A stretch of DNA of 64,000 nt from JAWKTT01 sp041398965. Its GTDB lineage: Bacteria > Planctomycetota > Planctomycetia > Planctomycetales > Planctomycetaceae. Below, piece after piece: positions 34,367 to 43,579 of the stretch. The notes beneath the pieces are model-generated. The model was not told the origin of the DNA. It did not search any database and was given only the letters and a program-made list of their open reading frames with translations. The stretch spans positions 1-64,000 of the forward strand of contig JAWKTT010000017.1 in NCBI GenBank assembly GCA_041398965.1, in the 5' to 3' direction. The translations under genes were made by a program, and so were the position numbers. Each line of letters starts with the position of its first letter. Position 1 is the stretch's first letter.

Positions 34367-34495
34367 TGTCGGTTGCGGCAATCGCAGAGTTTTTCCACTT
34401 GATTCAATCAATGCCGCCTGCCTTCTTCACCTCTCTGTGCTCATGCGATAACCTAAACTACCTCACTCCTCTCATAATTTGTCACGAGGCTCTCC

Positions 34496-35479
34496 ATGCT
34501 GACCGAATGCCGAAACTGTGGTGCTTCTTTTCCAGTGAAGAATCCAGCCATTGTCGGGCAGGTGAAGCCGTGTCCGAAGTGTGGCAAGAAGTTTCGCGTC
34601 GAATTGTTAGATGATGACTTCGACGACATTGGCGAGGAGTTGCCGCAACGCTCTGCGTCATCGTCACGGTCTAGTAAGAAGAAATCAAGTAGTCGTAGCA
34701 AACAAGGGGCGTCGAGTGGGCCGAACTTGCTTCCCTGGATCATAGGCGGAGTGACGTTTGTTGTCTTCGCCGTCGGCGGCTTCTTCCTGGTTCGAGCCTT
34801 TACAAATAAGGTCACTGAAGTTGTGGCAGAGACAACCGTGGCCGTGTCAGACGACAAAACCAAACAGTCGCTACACGACCTCGCCATCGCGATGCACAAC
34901 TACCATGATAACCATAATCGACTTCCTAGCCCGGGAAAGAGTCACGATGGCAAGGCGGGGCTTAGCTGGCGGGTCCATCTGCTCCCTTACATCGAACAGG
35001 CGCCGCTCTACAACGAGTTTCATCTCGACGAACCTTGGGATAGTCCACACAACCTGACGTTGCTCGACCGGATGCCGAAGCTCTATACGTCGCCCGACGT
35101 AACCCAAGCCGGCTTCACCACATTTCGACTCGTTGCCGGGCAAGCGAGCGGTTCCAATAGCCAGCAACAGCCGGTCGTCACAGCCTTTACCGCAGAGGAA
35201 GGGAGTCGTTTCCGCGATTTATCCGATGGGATGACTAATATCGTTCTGGTCGTCTCGTCTGGTCCAAGCACGGCTGTGGAATGGACGAAGCCCGAGACGA
35301 TCCCTTTCAACGAAACGAACCCACTCGCCGAATTCGGGTCACCTGCTGGCAAGTCGTTTTACGTCGTCGCCGGAGATGGTCGTGTCCACTCCATTCGCCC
35401 AGATGCAGATCCTGCAATCGTCGCCCGCCTGCTGCTCTGCAACGACGGCAATCCGGTCAATTTCGCGGACGTCCAATGA
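34496..35479 (+). CDS. Zinc-ribbon membrane protein with DUF1559 domain, no prepilin signal
   Basis: 327 residues. Residues 1-32 form a MJ0042/zinc-ribbon motif, CRNCGASF and CPKCGKKFRV. An acidic/serine-rich linker follows. One transmembrane helix is LLPWIIGGVTFVVFAVGGFF. The extracytoplasmic domain carries DUF1559 hallmarks: LHDLAIAMHNYHDNHNRLPS, GLSWRVHLLPYIEQAPLY, FRDLSDGMTNIVLVVSSGPS and VVAGDGRVHSIR. Typical DUF1559 proteins begin with a type IV prepilin signal (GFTLIELLV); here a cytoplasmic zinc ribbon replaces it, so the domain is anchored but not a pilin. The role is unknown. Confidence 0.85.
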   Translation: MLTECRNCGASFPVKNPAIVGQVKPCPKCGKKFRVELLDDDFDDIGEELPQRSASSSRSSKKKSSSRSKQGASSGPNLLPWIIGGVTFVVFAVGGFFLVRAFTNKVTEVVAETTVAVSDDKTKQSLHDLAIAMHNYHDNHNRLPSPGKSHDGKAGLSWRVHLLPYIEQAPLYNEFHLDEPWDSPHNLTLLDRMPKLYTSPDVTQAGFTTFRLVAGQASGSNSQQQPVVTAFTAEEGSRFRDLSDGMTNIVLVVSSGPSTAVEWTKPETIPFNETNPLAEFGSPAGKSFYVVAGDGRVHSIRPDADPAIVARLLLCNDGNPVNFADVQ

Positions 35480-35506
35480 TGCACGTCACTTCCACACCAA
35501 AAACGT

Positions 35507-37087
35507 TCACGCGGCATCGAGTTGGCGGGATTGGTGGGCGTACTCGATCCAGCGTTCGACCTCGGCCAAGTCAGGGGGCTGGGGGTCTCGGAGAAGGCGA
35601 CTGGCGGCGGGGGATTCGACGAATCGCTGGGCACGGTCTTGAAGTTCTTCCGCTCGCTGGTCGGCCAACGTGTCCGCATCGTAGATGCAACAGGCGACGA
35701 GAATCTGGACATCGTGACCGCGCAGTCCGGGAACGGTACACATGAGCCGAGACTGTCGCTGCCACATCGTCAATCGTTTCGGGGTGATGTAGTCAACTCC
35801 AAGATGTTCGGCCAACTCATCCACATCTGCTGCCAAGAATGTCCCGACGTTCTTGATGCCGACTCCTTGTAACCGGGCGGCCGTCTTGTTGCCGATTGAA
35901 GGGGCGTCGACGATTGGATCGGTGAGATTCAGGTAGAATCGGGGCGAACGGCTCCGTTCCTCGGGACCTCGTCGCGTCGTGGTTGCCTCAGGCGACATCG
36001 CGACGACGACGGGAGTTGGTATCGACTCTTGATCGATCGTTGGAGCTGGAATCGCCTTTGGAACAGGAGGGGAGATGTTCGGTCCCTTCGACGCAGGGGC
36101 GTCTGACAGGTCTTCCTCCGGGGGGACAGAAGCTTCCGATGTCGTCGCAGTCTGATTTTCAGTCGTTATCGGTTTTTTCCCAAGAACTTCTGCCGAGTGC
36201 AGTTCGCGAATCGTACGATCGTCTTCGGGGAGAGTCTCTTCGACGTGACCGGTTGTTTGAAGCTCACGATACATCGCTTCGACGACTTTGCGATCGCGGA
36301 CATCGTTCAGCTTCTTCGTGATCCAGAAGACCGGGATTGTCAACGAACTGAGGGCTCCTTGCAGGGTCGTGGACTGACGTGGTGGAACGACGGCGGCCTC
36401 GGCAAAAAGATGGTCCAGCACGACGGCAAATGTTGAGGCGGCTAAGCCGATCAGTCGGGCGACGCAGACCTGAAGTTCTTCGTCGAGACCAGCGGGCGGA
36501 TTCTTGACGCCACGGTCAAAGTCGTACTGCAACACCAGACGATCGTAATCTGCATGAGCCACTTCGGCCCCTTGAGTGATGAGCCAGTCGAGCCACTCCG
36601 CTCCTTCGACTTGCTCGATATGCGGAAAGCCGCCGAGTGATGTTTCGAGACGTTGAACGAGGGCGTCATAACTCTGGGAAATGCTCCACTCACACGGTCG
36701 ATGCACCTCTCCTTCGGCGTCAGTCTGCCCAGTGTGCAGAGGTTGCAGCGGATCGGTGACGTAATGACTGAGCACGCCACTGGCATAGACTCCCTGTTGC
36801 CATTGCTCTTTTTGAAACGCCTTCAAGGCTCGCTGATACCAGAGCGTTGCCGCCGGAATCGCGCCGCCCCAGTAGTTTTCGGAGACATGGAGCACATGAT
36901 TTCGAAAGTCTTTGAACTTGTTGTCGGGGTCTTTCGAACCTGTCAGATACGGTTCGATATTGGCAAGAAAGAGGTCCTGCCAGAGTGCCGCTTGTTCGTG
37001 CTGCACAAGACGCAAAGCGTCCATTGCCAGCTTGTGGTGTGTCCCTTTGCATTTCCAGGAGTACAGCACACGAAACAGCAGCGACAT
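35507..37087 (-). CDS. Zinc-dependent phospholipase C-like protein with DUF4332 domain
   Basis: 526 residues from ATG at 37087. The N-terminal 250 residues look like the zinc-dependent phospholipase C / S1-P1 nuclease fold: GTHHKLAMDAL, KDFRNHVLHVSENYWGG and YASGVLSHYVTDPLQPLHTG (His/Asp metal ligands). No secretion signal precedes it, unlike most family members. The middle (about 300-390) is Pro/Glu-rich and disordered. From about residue 395 the C-terminal part has DUF4332 features: APSIGNKTAARLQGVGIKNV and FLAADVDELAEHLGVDYITP, a helix-hairpin-helix arrangement. The pairing suggests an intracellular phosphoester hydrolase brought to DNA (inference). It runs opposite to its neighbours. Confidence 0.8.
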   Translation of the reverse strand: MSLLFRVLYSWKCKGTHHKLAMDALRLVQHEQAALWQDLFLANIEPYLTGSKDPDNKFKDFRNHVLHVSENYWGGAIPAATLWYQRALKAFQKEQWQQGVYASGVLSHYVTDPLQPLHTGQTDAEGEVHRPCEWSISQSYDALVQRLETSLGGFPHIEQVEGAEWLDWLITQGAEVAHADYDRLVLQYDFDRGVKNPPAGLDEELQVCVARLIGLAASTFAVVLDHLFAEAAVVPPRQSTTLQGALSSLTIPVFWITKKLNDVRDRKVVEAMYRELQTTGHVEETLPEDDRTIRELHSAEVLGKKPITTENQTATTSEASVPPEEDLSDAPASKGPNISPPVPKAIPAPTIDQESIPTPVVVAMSPEATTTRRGPEERSRSPRFYLNLTDPIVDAPSIGNKTAARLQGVGIKNVGTFLAADVDELAEHLGVDYITPKRLTMWQRQSRLMCTVPGLRGHDVQILVACCIYDADTLADQRAEELQDRAQRFVESPAASRLLRDPQPPDLAEVERWIEYAHQSRQLDAA

Positions 37088-37335
37088 GGGCGAATCCACC
37101 GCCAACTAGACACGAACGAACCCCACCCCGACAGACTCTGGCACAGCCCCTGTCAAACAACAAGAGGAACTCCCTTTCGGTGCGAACTCATCTCCCCTTT
37201 TTGCCGAAACTCCCCCTCGTCCCCGACATCTTCCGCCCGAACTTGCGTGCCAGACTTGTGGACTGCACTGGACACTTTGGCCATGAGAGTCGACACTGGA
37301 TCAACCATTTCCGAGTTCCAAACCCGAGTGTCCTG

Positions 37336-40300
37336 ATGAGTGACTCTCTTCTGTCTCAGCGGCTGGCTCCTGTCCTTTCTCGCATGCGTCAGATTCGGTC
37401 GTTGCAGGCGATGACCCGTGGCTGGTTCGTCGCCGCAGGAGTGGTGGCTTTACTCCACTTTCTTTTCCCTTCTCTCTCGGTCCCCCTCTTGGCGTGTGCG
37501 GGGTTCGTTAGCCTGATTCCGTTTGTCTTACCCGCCCTCAGACGTATCCCTGAGTCGACGACCCGGGCTGCCGCGCTCGTGGAACAACACTTTCCCGATC
37601 TCGACAGTCGTCTCCTCACGGCACTCGCCATCCAGCGGCAGACCAGTTCATCGGGGCGAACAGCGACAGTGACGCCTCTCTTGGAAACAGACCTGCCAGC
37701 CGATCCAATTGAGTTTCCGGCGATACGAACCACACCGAGGTACGGGTTCCTCGAATCTCAAGTGATTGCGGGAGTGCTCGACCATTCCCGTCAGAATCGC
37801 TGGCAGGAGGCGATTCCGGGGAAGCAACTTTGGGCGGCGCGGCTGCTGCAAGGGGCCGGGTTCTTGGTGTTTGCAACCTTGCTGATCTCGCTGATCCGAC
37901 CGACGGGAGGCGTGCCGCAATCGCCGACAGCCAACGACGCCATGACGCACATTCTCCAAGGATCGATGACTCCGCAAAGTGTCGTCGTCGAACCGGGAAG
38001 CGTCGAGATCGAGCGGGGAACATCGCTGTTGGTGACCGCGACGTTCACCGGCTTCCCACCTTCCGAGGTGACGTTGATCACCGAGGATACCGACGGTCTG
38101 ATTCGTGAGATGCCGCTCGTGCAAGCACTGGAGGACCCGGTTTTTGGCGGACGACTTCAGGAGATCAACACCGACCTGCGGTACTCGTTACGTTACGGCG
38201 ACACAACCTCTGAGTCGTTTCAAATTATGACCTATGAACTGCCCCGGCTCGTCAGGCTGGATGCTGATGTGCTGCCCCCGTCGTATACCGGTTTGCCGCC
38301 GGTGCATCTCCCCGACGTCCGAATGTTTTCGGTCATTGAAGGTTCGACCGTGACTTTGACCGCACGACTCAACAAGCCGGTCAAGACCGCAGTGCTTACT
38401 CCCATCGGCCCCCAAGCCCAGTCAATTCCTGCACTTACATTTTCCCCTTCGGCGTCAGAGGCGACCTGTGTCTTGACCTGTCGGCCAGACCGGTCGGCCA
38501 CTTATCAGCTCGTGCTGGAGGATGCTGCTGGTCGCGTCGACCCCAATCCAACGCAGATCGCAATCGAGGTCATTCCGAATGCTCCTCCCCGGCTTGCCAT
38601 CACCTTTCCGCGACAAGATGTCCGGGTCTCGCCACTCGAAGAAGTGCTGTTAGAGGCGAATGCATCCGACGACTTCGGCCTGAAGCAGTACGGTGTCGTC
38701 TATGTCACCCCAAACGGTGAGTCGCAGAAACTCCTGCTCAGCCCGGTTCCGGATGATGCGAACTCGACAACATCACCGGTTGATGCCGCGGAGGGACTGG
38801 CCGAGGGGACTGTCTCGTCGCTGCCGAAATCGGCACAAGGGATCGGGACGTTACTTTCTTTGGAGAAGATGCAGGTTGTTCCCGACGACCTGCTTGCCTA
38901 CTACTTCTTTGCAACCGACATTGGCCCAGATGGGGAAGCGAGAGAAACACTCAGTGATCTGTTCTTCGCCGAAGTTCGTCCGTTTGAAGAGATTTACCGA
39001 CAAGGTCCCGACACGCCGCCGATGGAGGGGGAAGGGGAGAGTTCCGAAACCAAGAAGTTGCTTAGCCTGCAACGTCAAATCGTGTCGGCCTTGTGGAACT
39101 TGATGCGGAAGGAACCGGTCGAAGGGACGTTGCCACAGTTTGCCGACGACGTCACGACGATCAACGAGTCTCAGCAGGAAGTGGCCGAGATTCTCCAGCA
39201 GCAACTGGTCGAAATCACCGACCCGCAACTTCAACAACATGCCACAGAAGCACTCAGTCGTATGCAACAGACTGTCGAAACTCTGCAACAGAAATTGAGC
39301 GACTTCACCCACCCGACTTTGCCCGACGCGAGGAACTCCGCACAGGCCGCCTATCAAGCGTTGTTGAAGATGCAGGCAAGAGAACATCTTGTGGTGAAGC
39401 AGCAACCCTCGAAGGGGAAAGGGAAGCCGCAAGAGTCGGAACGGAATCGACAGCTGCAGGCGCTGGAACTGAAGAACGATCGCAACCGCTACGAGACCGA
39501 ATCTCAGGCGAAGCAGCAACAACAACAGGCCCAACAAGAGACCCTGCAAGTCCTCAGTCGGCTGCGGGAATTGGCCCGACGGCAAGAGGAAATGAATGAA
39601 CGCATCCGTCAGGCAGAAGCGGAACTACGCAACGCCATGAGCGAGGCTGAAAAACAGGAGGCCGAACGGAAACTCAAACGACTGCACGAAGAACAACAAA
39701 ACCTGTTGCAAGACTTGGACGAAGCCCGGGAACGGATGAACCGTGAGTCGGTTCGGGATCAATTGTCGGAATCGCGTGAGGCACTCGACAAGACTCGCGA
39801 ACGGCTCTTCCGATCTGCCGAGTCATTGAAAGAGGGGCAGACATCGCAAGCTCTGGCAGAAGGTGAGCGAGCCAGGCAAGAGTTGGAACAACTCCAGGAA
39901 AAAATCCGTCAGCAGTCGGCAGGGCAATTCGACAAACAAGTTCAAGACTTGGCGAAGGAGTTCCAGGAGATCGCCAAGGCCGAAGCGGAAATCGCCCGCG
40001 AGATGGAACGTAAGGAGTCCCCCGTGGTCACACAGTCGGGGGAGAAACCGAGTCCGTCGCTTCGCCCGGCTGCTCCAACGAATCGAAACGACGTCGCCGA
40101 TCGACTGGCCAATCAGCAGCAACGTGTAAGCGATGCCCTGCAACAAATGCAGCGATTGGTCGTCGATGCCGAGACAGCGGAACCTTTACTGTCGCGAAAA
40201 CTTTACGACACCATTCGCGATGCCCGAGTCGAGCAGCCAAGCGAAGCACTGGCAGCTGCCTCACAGTTGATGCGTCGCGGGATCGAGCAACCGGCCATCG

Positions 40301-41271
40301 AGGCGGAACAACAGGCACGGCGGGGAATTGACAAACTTCAGGCGGGAGTCGAGGCCGCCGCTCAGTCGATTCTTGGTGATCAACAGTCTGCATCGCGACG
40401 TGCCCGAGATCAACTCGCGAGCCTGACGAAGTCGATACAACAGGAACTGCAAGAGCGAACCGGCCAATCAGCATCCGCCGGAGAGAAGCCCGCGACCGAT
40501 ACAGGCAACAGCAAGGAGAGTCCCGCAGGAGCATCGACACCGTCCGAGAAACCATCGGGCAACGAAGGGGGGCAACCGAAGTCGCCGTCGGGAAAACCGG
40601 GCGAAGGAAAGCCGAGCGACCCGATGAAAGGTGGCGAACCGGGAATGGGCGAGTCGGGAATGGGAGAACAAGGTCAGGGGGAGAAGGGTCAAGGGATGGG
40701 AGAAGGTCAAGACGAGAAGGGTCAGGGCATGGGTGAAGGAGGCATGGGGCAGCAGGGACAGGGGGGAGACTCACCAATGTCGGGGGGATCGCCGGGACAG
40801 TCGCCAGGAAAGCCGTCGGCATCGCAGGCGCCGGGACCACGAAGTCTGCGGCCCGGACAAGGAACGGTGAATGGAGGGGGAACTGCCCGAAATGGTGGCG
40901 GTAACGCACAAGCGGAGGGAGCACCGATCGAGTCCCCACTGACCGGGGACGATTTCGTTGCATGGTCCGACAAACTCCGAGACGTCGAAGAGATGGTCTC
41001 CGATCCGCAACTGCGGGCCGAACTGACACAGGTTCGAGATCGCGCTCGCGAGATGCGAATGGAGTTCAAGCGGCACTCGAAGCAACCCAACTGGGAACTC
41101 GTCCGCACGAGCATTTACGCCCCACTCCGCGAGTTAGAGCAGCGACTCAGCGACGACCTCGCACGTCAGGAGGATCAAGGGAAACTCGTCCCCATCGACC
41201 GCGATCCTGTCCCGGATCAGTACAAAGACCTCGTTCGCCGGTATTACGAAGAACTGAGCCGCGAACGGTAA
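37336..41271 (+). CDS. Giant membrane-anchored coiled-coil protein (DUF4175-like)
   Basis: 1311 residues from ATG at 37336. Two or three hydrophobic segments are near the N-terminus (WFVAAGVVALLHFLFPSLSV, LACAGFVSLIPFVLPAL, FLVFATLLISLI). They are followed by Ig-like extracytoplasmic parts (APRVAIT-type, PPRLAITFPRQDVRVSPLEE). From about residue 780 to 1060 there is a long Gln/Glu/Arg coiled coil (EAELRNAMSEAEKQEAERKL). Then comes a Gly/Gln/Pro low-complexity stretch built on MGE/GQG repeats (about 1070-1200), and a short helical C-terminus (YKDLVRRYYEELSRE). The layout resembles DUF4175 proteins, which co-occur with BatA-type and MoxR genes. Function is unknown; an envelope scaffold is a guess. 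Confidence 0.85.
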   Translation: MSDSLLSQRLAPVLSRMRQIRSLQAMTRGWFVAAGVVALLHFLFPSLSVPLLACAGFVSLIPFVLPALRRIPESTTRAAALVEQHFPDLDSRLLTALAIQRQTSSSGRTATVTPLLETDLPADPIEFPAIRTTPRYGFLESQVIAGVLDHSRQNRWQEAIPGKQLWAARLLQGAGFLVFATLLISLIRPTGGVPQSPTANDAMTHILQGSMTPQSVVVEPGSVEIERGTSLLVTATFTGFPPSEVTLITEDTDGLIREMPLVQALEDPVFGGRLQEINTDLRYSLRYGDTTSESFQIMTYELPRLVRLDADVLPPSYTGLPPVHLPDVRMFSVIEGSTVTLTARLNKPVKTAVLTPIGPQAQSIPALTFSPSASEATCVLTCRPDRSATYQLVLEDAAGRVDPNPTQIAIEVIPNAPPRLAITFPRQDVRVSPLEEVLLEANASDDFGLKQYGVVYVTPNGESQKLLLSPVPDDANSTTSPVDAAEGLAEGTVSSLPKSAQGIGTLLSLEKMQVVPDDLLAYYFFATDIGPDGEARETLSDLFFAEVRPFEEIYRQGPDTPPMEGEGESSETKKLLSLQRQIVSALWNLMRKEPVEGTLPQFADDVTTINESQQEVAEILQQQLVEITDPQLQQHATEALSRMQQTVETLQQKLSDFTHPTLPDARNSAQAAYQALLKMQAREHLVVKQQPSKGKGKPQESERNRQLQALELKNDRNRYETESQAKQQQQQAQQETLQVLSRLRELARRQEEMNERIRQAEAELRNAMSEAEKQEAERKLKRLHEEQQNLLQDLDEARERMNRESVRDQLSESREALDKTRERLFRSAESLKEGQTSQALAEGERARQELEQLQEKIRQQSAGQFDKQVQDLAKEFQEIAKAEAEIAREMERKESPVVTQSGEKPSPSLRPAAPTNRNDVADRLANQQQRVSDALQQMQRLVVDAETAEPLLSRKLYDTIRDARVEQPSEALAAASQLMRRGIEQPAIEAEQQARRGIDKLQAGVEAAAQSILGDQQSASRRARDQLASLTKSIQQELQERTGQSASAGEKPATDTGNSKESPAGASTPSEKPSGNEGGQPKSPSGKPGEGKPSDPMKGGEPGMGESGMGEQGQGEKGQGMGEGQDEKGQGMGEGGMGQQGQGGDSPMSGGSPGQSPGKPSASQAPGPRSLRPGQGTVNGGGTARNGGGNAQAEGAPIESPLTGDDFVAWSDKLRDVEEMVSDPQLRAELTQVRDRAREMRMEFKRHSKQPNWELVRTSIYAPLRELEQRLSDDLARQEDQGKLVPIDRDPVPDQYKDLVRRYYEELSRER
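40630..40780 (+). repeat. Gly-rich tandem repeat inside the coiled-coil gene
   Basis: Degenerate repeats of GGxATGGGxGAA / GGTCAGGGxGAGAAGGGTCA encode MGE-GQG-EKGQGMGEG units. They give a flexible glycine-glutamine linker before the C-terminal helices. Length variation between strains is likely. Confidence 0.7.
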
Positions 41272-41481
41272 CTGGAGTCAACAGCTTGACGACAGGGGCG
41301 TCCCGAACTCCGAATGCGGGAGCATTAACGAAAGTCTGATTGCGTCGACAAGAGATTGCCGGACGAACGCAAGGAGATCAGGGTGTTCAACAAGTCGCCT
41401 GTCCGACGGTGCAGGTGATGTCCCTTGCGATGTGTGATATTCTCTCCCCTCTGTTTCCTACAACACTGGGGTATGCTCACG

Positions 41482-42819
41482 ATGCACAAATACGCAGTCC
41501 TGCTGTCGATTCCCGGCCTCCGTCAACAAGACCTGTCACAGATGCCGCGACTTACGGCGCTGATGCAGCCCGCAGGCTCTTGCCTGCCTCTGATTCCCTC
41601 GTTTCCGGCGGTCACCTGTCCCGTGCAGGCGAACATGACAACCGGAGTTGGTCCCGAACAACACGGAGTCGTTGCCAACGGATTCTTCTATCGGGAAAAG
41701 GGGGAGTTCGAGATGTGGACCGCCTGGAATGAGTGCATTCAGGCCCCTCAAATCTGGGACCGCCTTCACGAGCACGATTCGTCGTTAACGTCGGCTGTCT
41801 GGTTCCCACTGCACTGCAAAGGAGCCGGGGCCGATTACATCTGCCAACCTGCACCGATTCATAACCCGGATGGAAGCGAATCCCTTTGGTGTTACACAAA
41901 GCCGACAGAGTTTTACGGCGACCTCCGTGACACCCTCGGGCATTTCCCTCTGATGAACTTCTGGGGGCCGATTGCGGGAATCAAGTCGACCAATTGGATC
42001 GTCGACTCAGCCGTGGTCGCTGCACAGAAGTTTCAGCCACGATTCAGCTACATCTACTTGCCCGAACTCGACTACGCCGCTCAGAAGAAAGGCCCGAACA
42101 GCCAGGAGGCCCAAGCGGCACTCGTCGGATTGGATGCCGCAATTGGGCGTCTTGTCGACGGCTACCGAGCAGCAGGCCTCGACGACATCCTTTGGCTCGT
42201 CGCCTCCGAGTACACCATCACCGAAGTTGATCAGGTCTGCTATCCCAACCGATTGCTGCGAGAGGCGGGACTCATCAGCCTGATTGAAGACGAGGGCAAG
42301 GAACTGCTCGACGTTGCAAACTCCCAGGCTTGGGCTTTGGTCGATCATCAACTGGCTCACGTGTTTGTCCGCGACCCAGCAGTCATTTCCCGCGTCGCCG
42401 ATGTGCTCCGAGAGGCCCCCGGCCTCGAACGAATGTTCGTCGGAGACGAACGGAGCGAAATCGGCCTGAATCATGAACGATCTGGTGAGATCGTCCTGAT
42501 GGCACGCCCGAATGCGTGGTTTGCCTACTACTACTGGCTGGACGATGCCCTCGCCCCTGGTTTCGCAAGGACAGTCGATATTCACCGTAAGCCGGGGTAC
42601 GACCCGGTCGAACTCTACATCGACATGCCCAGCCGACAGACCCCACTGAACGCGGAACTAGTTCGCGGGTCGCACGGCAACGTGGCAGGTTCGGCCTCTG
42701 GAGGAGGGGTGCTTATGACGTCAGACGGAAAATCCGTAAACGACGTAACCGTCAAGGACGTTGACATTTACGGCATCGTCCTTCAGAATTTCGGTGTGGC
42801 GGTCACGGCAGGTGGCTGA
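41482..42819 (+). CDS. Alkaline-phosphatase-superfamily nucleotide pyrophosphatase/phosphodiesterase
   Basis: 445 residues from ATG at 41482; an ATG three codons earlier is possible. The phosphodiesterase nucleophile motif SFPAVTCPVQANMTTG is present near residue 45 (Thr). GPEQHGVVANGFFY follows, both typical of the NPP family. Later ligands are in YIYLPELDYAAQKKGPNSQE and DDILWLVASEYTITEVDQVC. No signal peptide is visible, so a cytoplasmic location is likely, as for related bacterial enzymes. The family hydrolyses nucleotide or phosphodiester bonds; the substrate is unknown. The gene is isolated and followed by a hairpin pair. Confidence 0.88.
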   Translation: MHKYAVLLSIPGLRQQDLSQMPRLTALMQPAGSCLPLIPSFPAVTCPVQANMTTGVGPEQHGVVANGFFYREKGEFEMWTAWNECIQAPQIWDRLHEHDSSLTSAVWFPLHCKGAGADYICQPAPIHNPDGSESLWCYTKPTEFYGDLRDTLGHFPLMNFWGPIAGIKSTNWIVDSAVVAAQKFQPRFSYIYLPELDYAAQKKGPNSQEAQAALVGLDAAIGRLVDGYRAAGLDDILWLVASEYTITEVDQVCYPNRLLREAGLISLIEDEGKELLDVANSQAWALVDHQLAHVFVRDPAVISRVADVLREAPGLERMFVGDERSEIGLNHERSGEIVLMARPNAWFAYYYWLDDALAPGFARTVDIHRKPGYDPVELYIDMPSRQTPLNAELVRGSHGNVAGSASGGGVLMTSDGKSVNDVTVKDVDIYGIVLQNFGVAVTAGG

Positions 42820-42905
42820 TGCGAAAAAGTATGATCATTTTTCTGAAAAAGCCACTTTTTGTGTCACACGTGTTTGACGGCAATGCTGTTGACTATAGAC
42901 TAAAC

Positions 42906-42993
42906 GCACCTCCGCACAGTTGATGCGTGTGTTTCATGTGCATCAACGAACAGTTAGAGCCACCAGAGATGACCCTCTCTGGTGGCTCTTCTG
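42906..42993 (+). ncRNA. Possible small structured RNA (candidate)
   Basis: Downstream of the phosphodiesterase gene there is a TATAGA box (42894-42899) with TTGACG 14 bases before it; this spacing is short for a sigma-70 promoter. Then come an 8-bp hairpin (42919-42926 with 42940-42947) and a strong 13-bp terminator hairpin (42956-42989). No reading frame spans it. It could equally be the 3' trailer of the upstream transcript. Existence as an independent RNA is a guess. Confidence 0.25.
42956..42989 (+). terminator. Strong hairpin terminator between convergent genes
   Basis: A 13-bp perfect stem, AGAGCCACCAGAG (42956-42968) with CTCTGGTGGCTCT (42977-42989), and an 8-base loop, is followed by TCTGTTT. 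It lies between the plus-strand phosphodiesterase and the minus-strand lipoprotein, so it could terminate both transcripts. Confidence 0.75.
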
Positions 42994-43048
42994 TTTGAAG
43001 GTGTGGATGATTCGATCGGCATGCGCACGATTTCGTCATCGGGGATGG

Positions 43049-43525
43049 TCAGTCGAATTTCAGGTTAAAGTGCGTAGACTCTGGCGTGACTTCCACCTGG
43101 AGTGGCGTTGCGGCGAGGGATCCGAACTGTTTCAACATCTCAGCATGCTCAATGAGCGGAGAAAACTTTCCTTCGGCCATCTGCATTTCTTCTGCTGGAG
43201 TTGTGGGGCGGAAAGTGATCCAGACCTTGTATTTCCCCGGTTCGGCCCCGACATGGCCTTGAGAGTGTTCTAGTCTAAATGCTCCTGAGTCGTCGGTGAG
43301 TCCCCAGCTGACGGTTTGTCGTTCGGCATGGGTAAAGTAGATCGTCGCTCCCACGAGCGGAGCATCACCACGAACCGCTGTGCCAGTCACTGATAAAAAG
43401 GTCGACTTCGGTTCACCACATCCCAACAACAAGGGCAAGATCAACAGCCCCATATAACGAAACCTTGAGGGGAGTCGTTTGCCGAGAGAATTGGAAGAGA
43501 CTGGTGTTGGGAAGAGTGCCATCAT
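43049..43525 (-). CDS. Lipoprotein with carboxypeptidase-regulatory-like (Ig-like) domain
   Basis: 158 residues. Residues 1-36 form a lipoprotein signal with lipobox LILPLLLGC; lipid attachment at Cys36 is expected. The mature part has the beta-sandwich pattern SVTGTAVRGDAPLVGATIYF, WGLTDDSGAFRLEHSQG and GKYKVWITFRPTTPAEE, typical of carboxypeptidase regulatory-like domains found as small planctomycete lipoproteins. It lies immediately downstream of a DUF1559 gene, a common arrangement, so it probably acts with that pilin-like protein at the cell surface (inference). The start is the first of two ATGs, and a later start at 'MGLLILP' is possible. Confidence 0.82.
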   Translation of the reverse strand: MMALFPTPVSSNSLGKRLPSRFRYMGLLILPLLLGCGEPKSTFLSVTGTAVRGDAPLVGATIYFTHAERQTVSWGLTDDSGAFRLEHSQGHVGAEPGKYKVWITFRPTTPAEEMQMAEGKFSPLIEHAEMLKQFGSLAATPLQVEVTPESTHFNLKFD

Positions 43526-43579
43526 AGTTCGAGTGACTCTCGGGAAGGTGACGATCGAGAAACCAGTTATCCACCGACC

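Noticed and set aside
40028..41029. 333-codon minus-strand frame opposite the coiled-coil gene
   Set aside because: It mirrors the Gly-rich repeat and coiled coil and shows only a Ser/Pro/Arg-rich low-complexity product.
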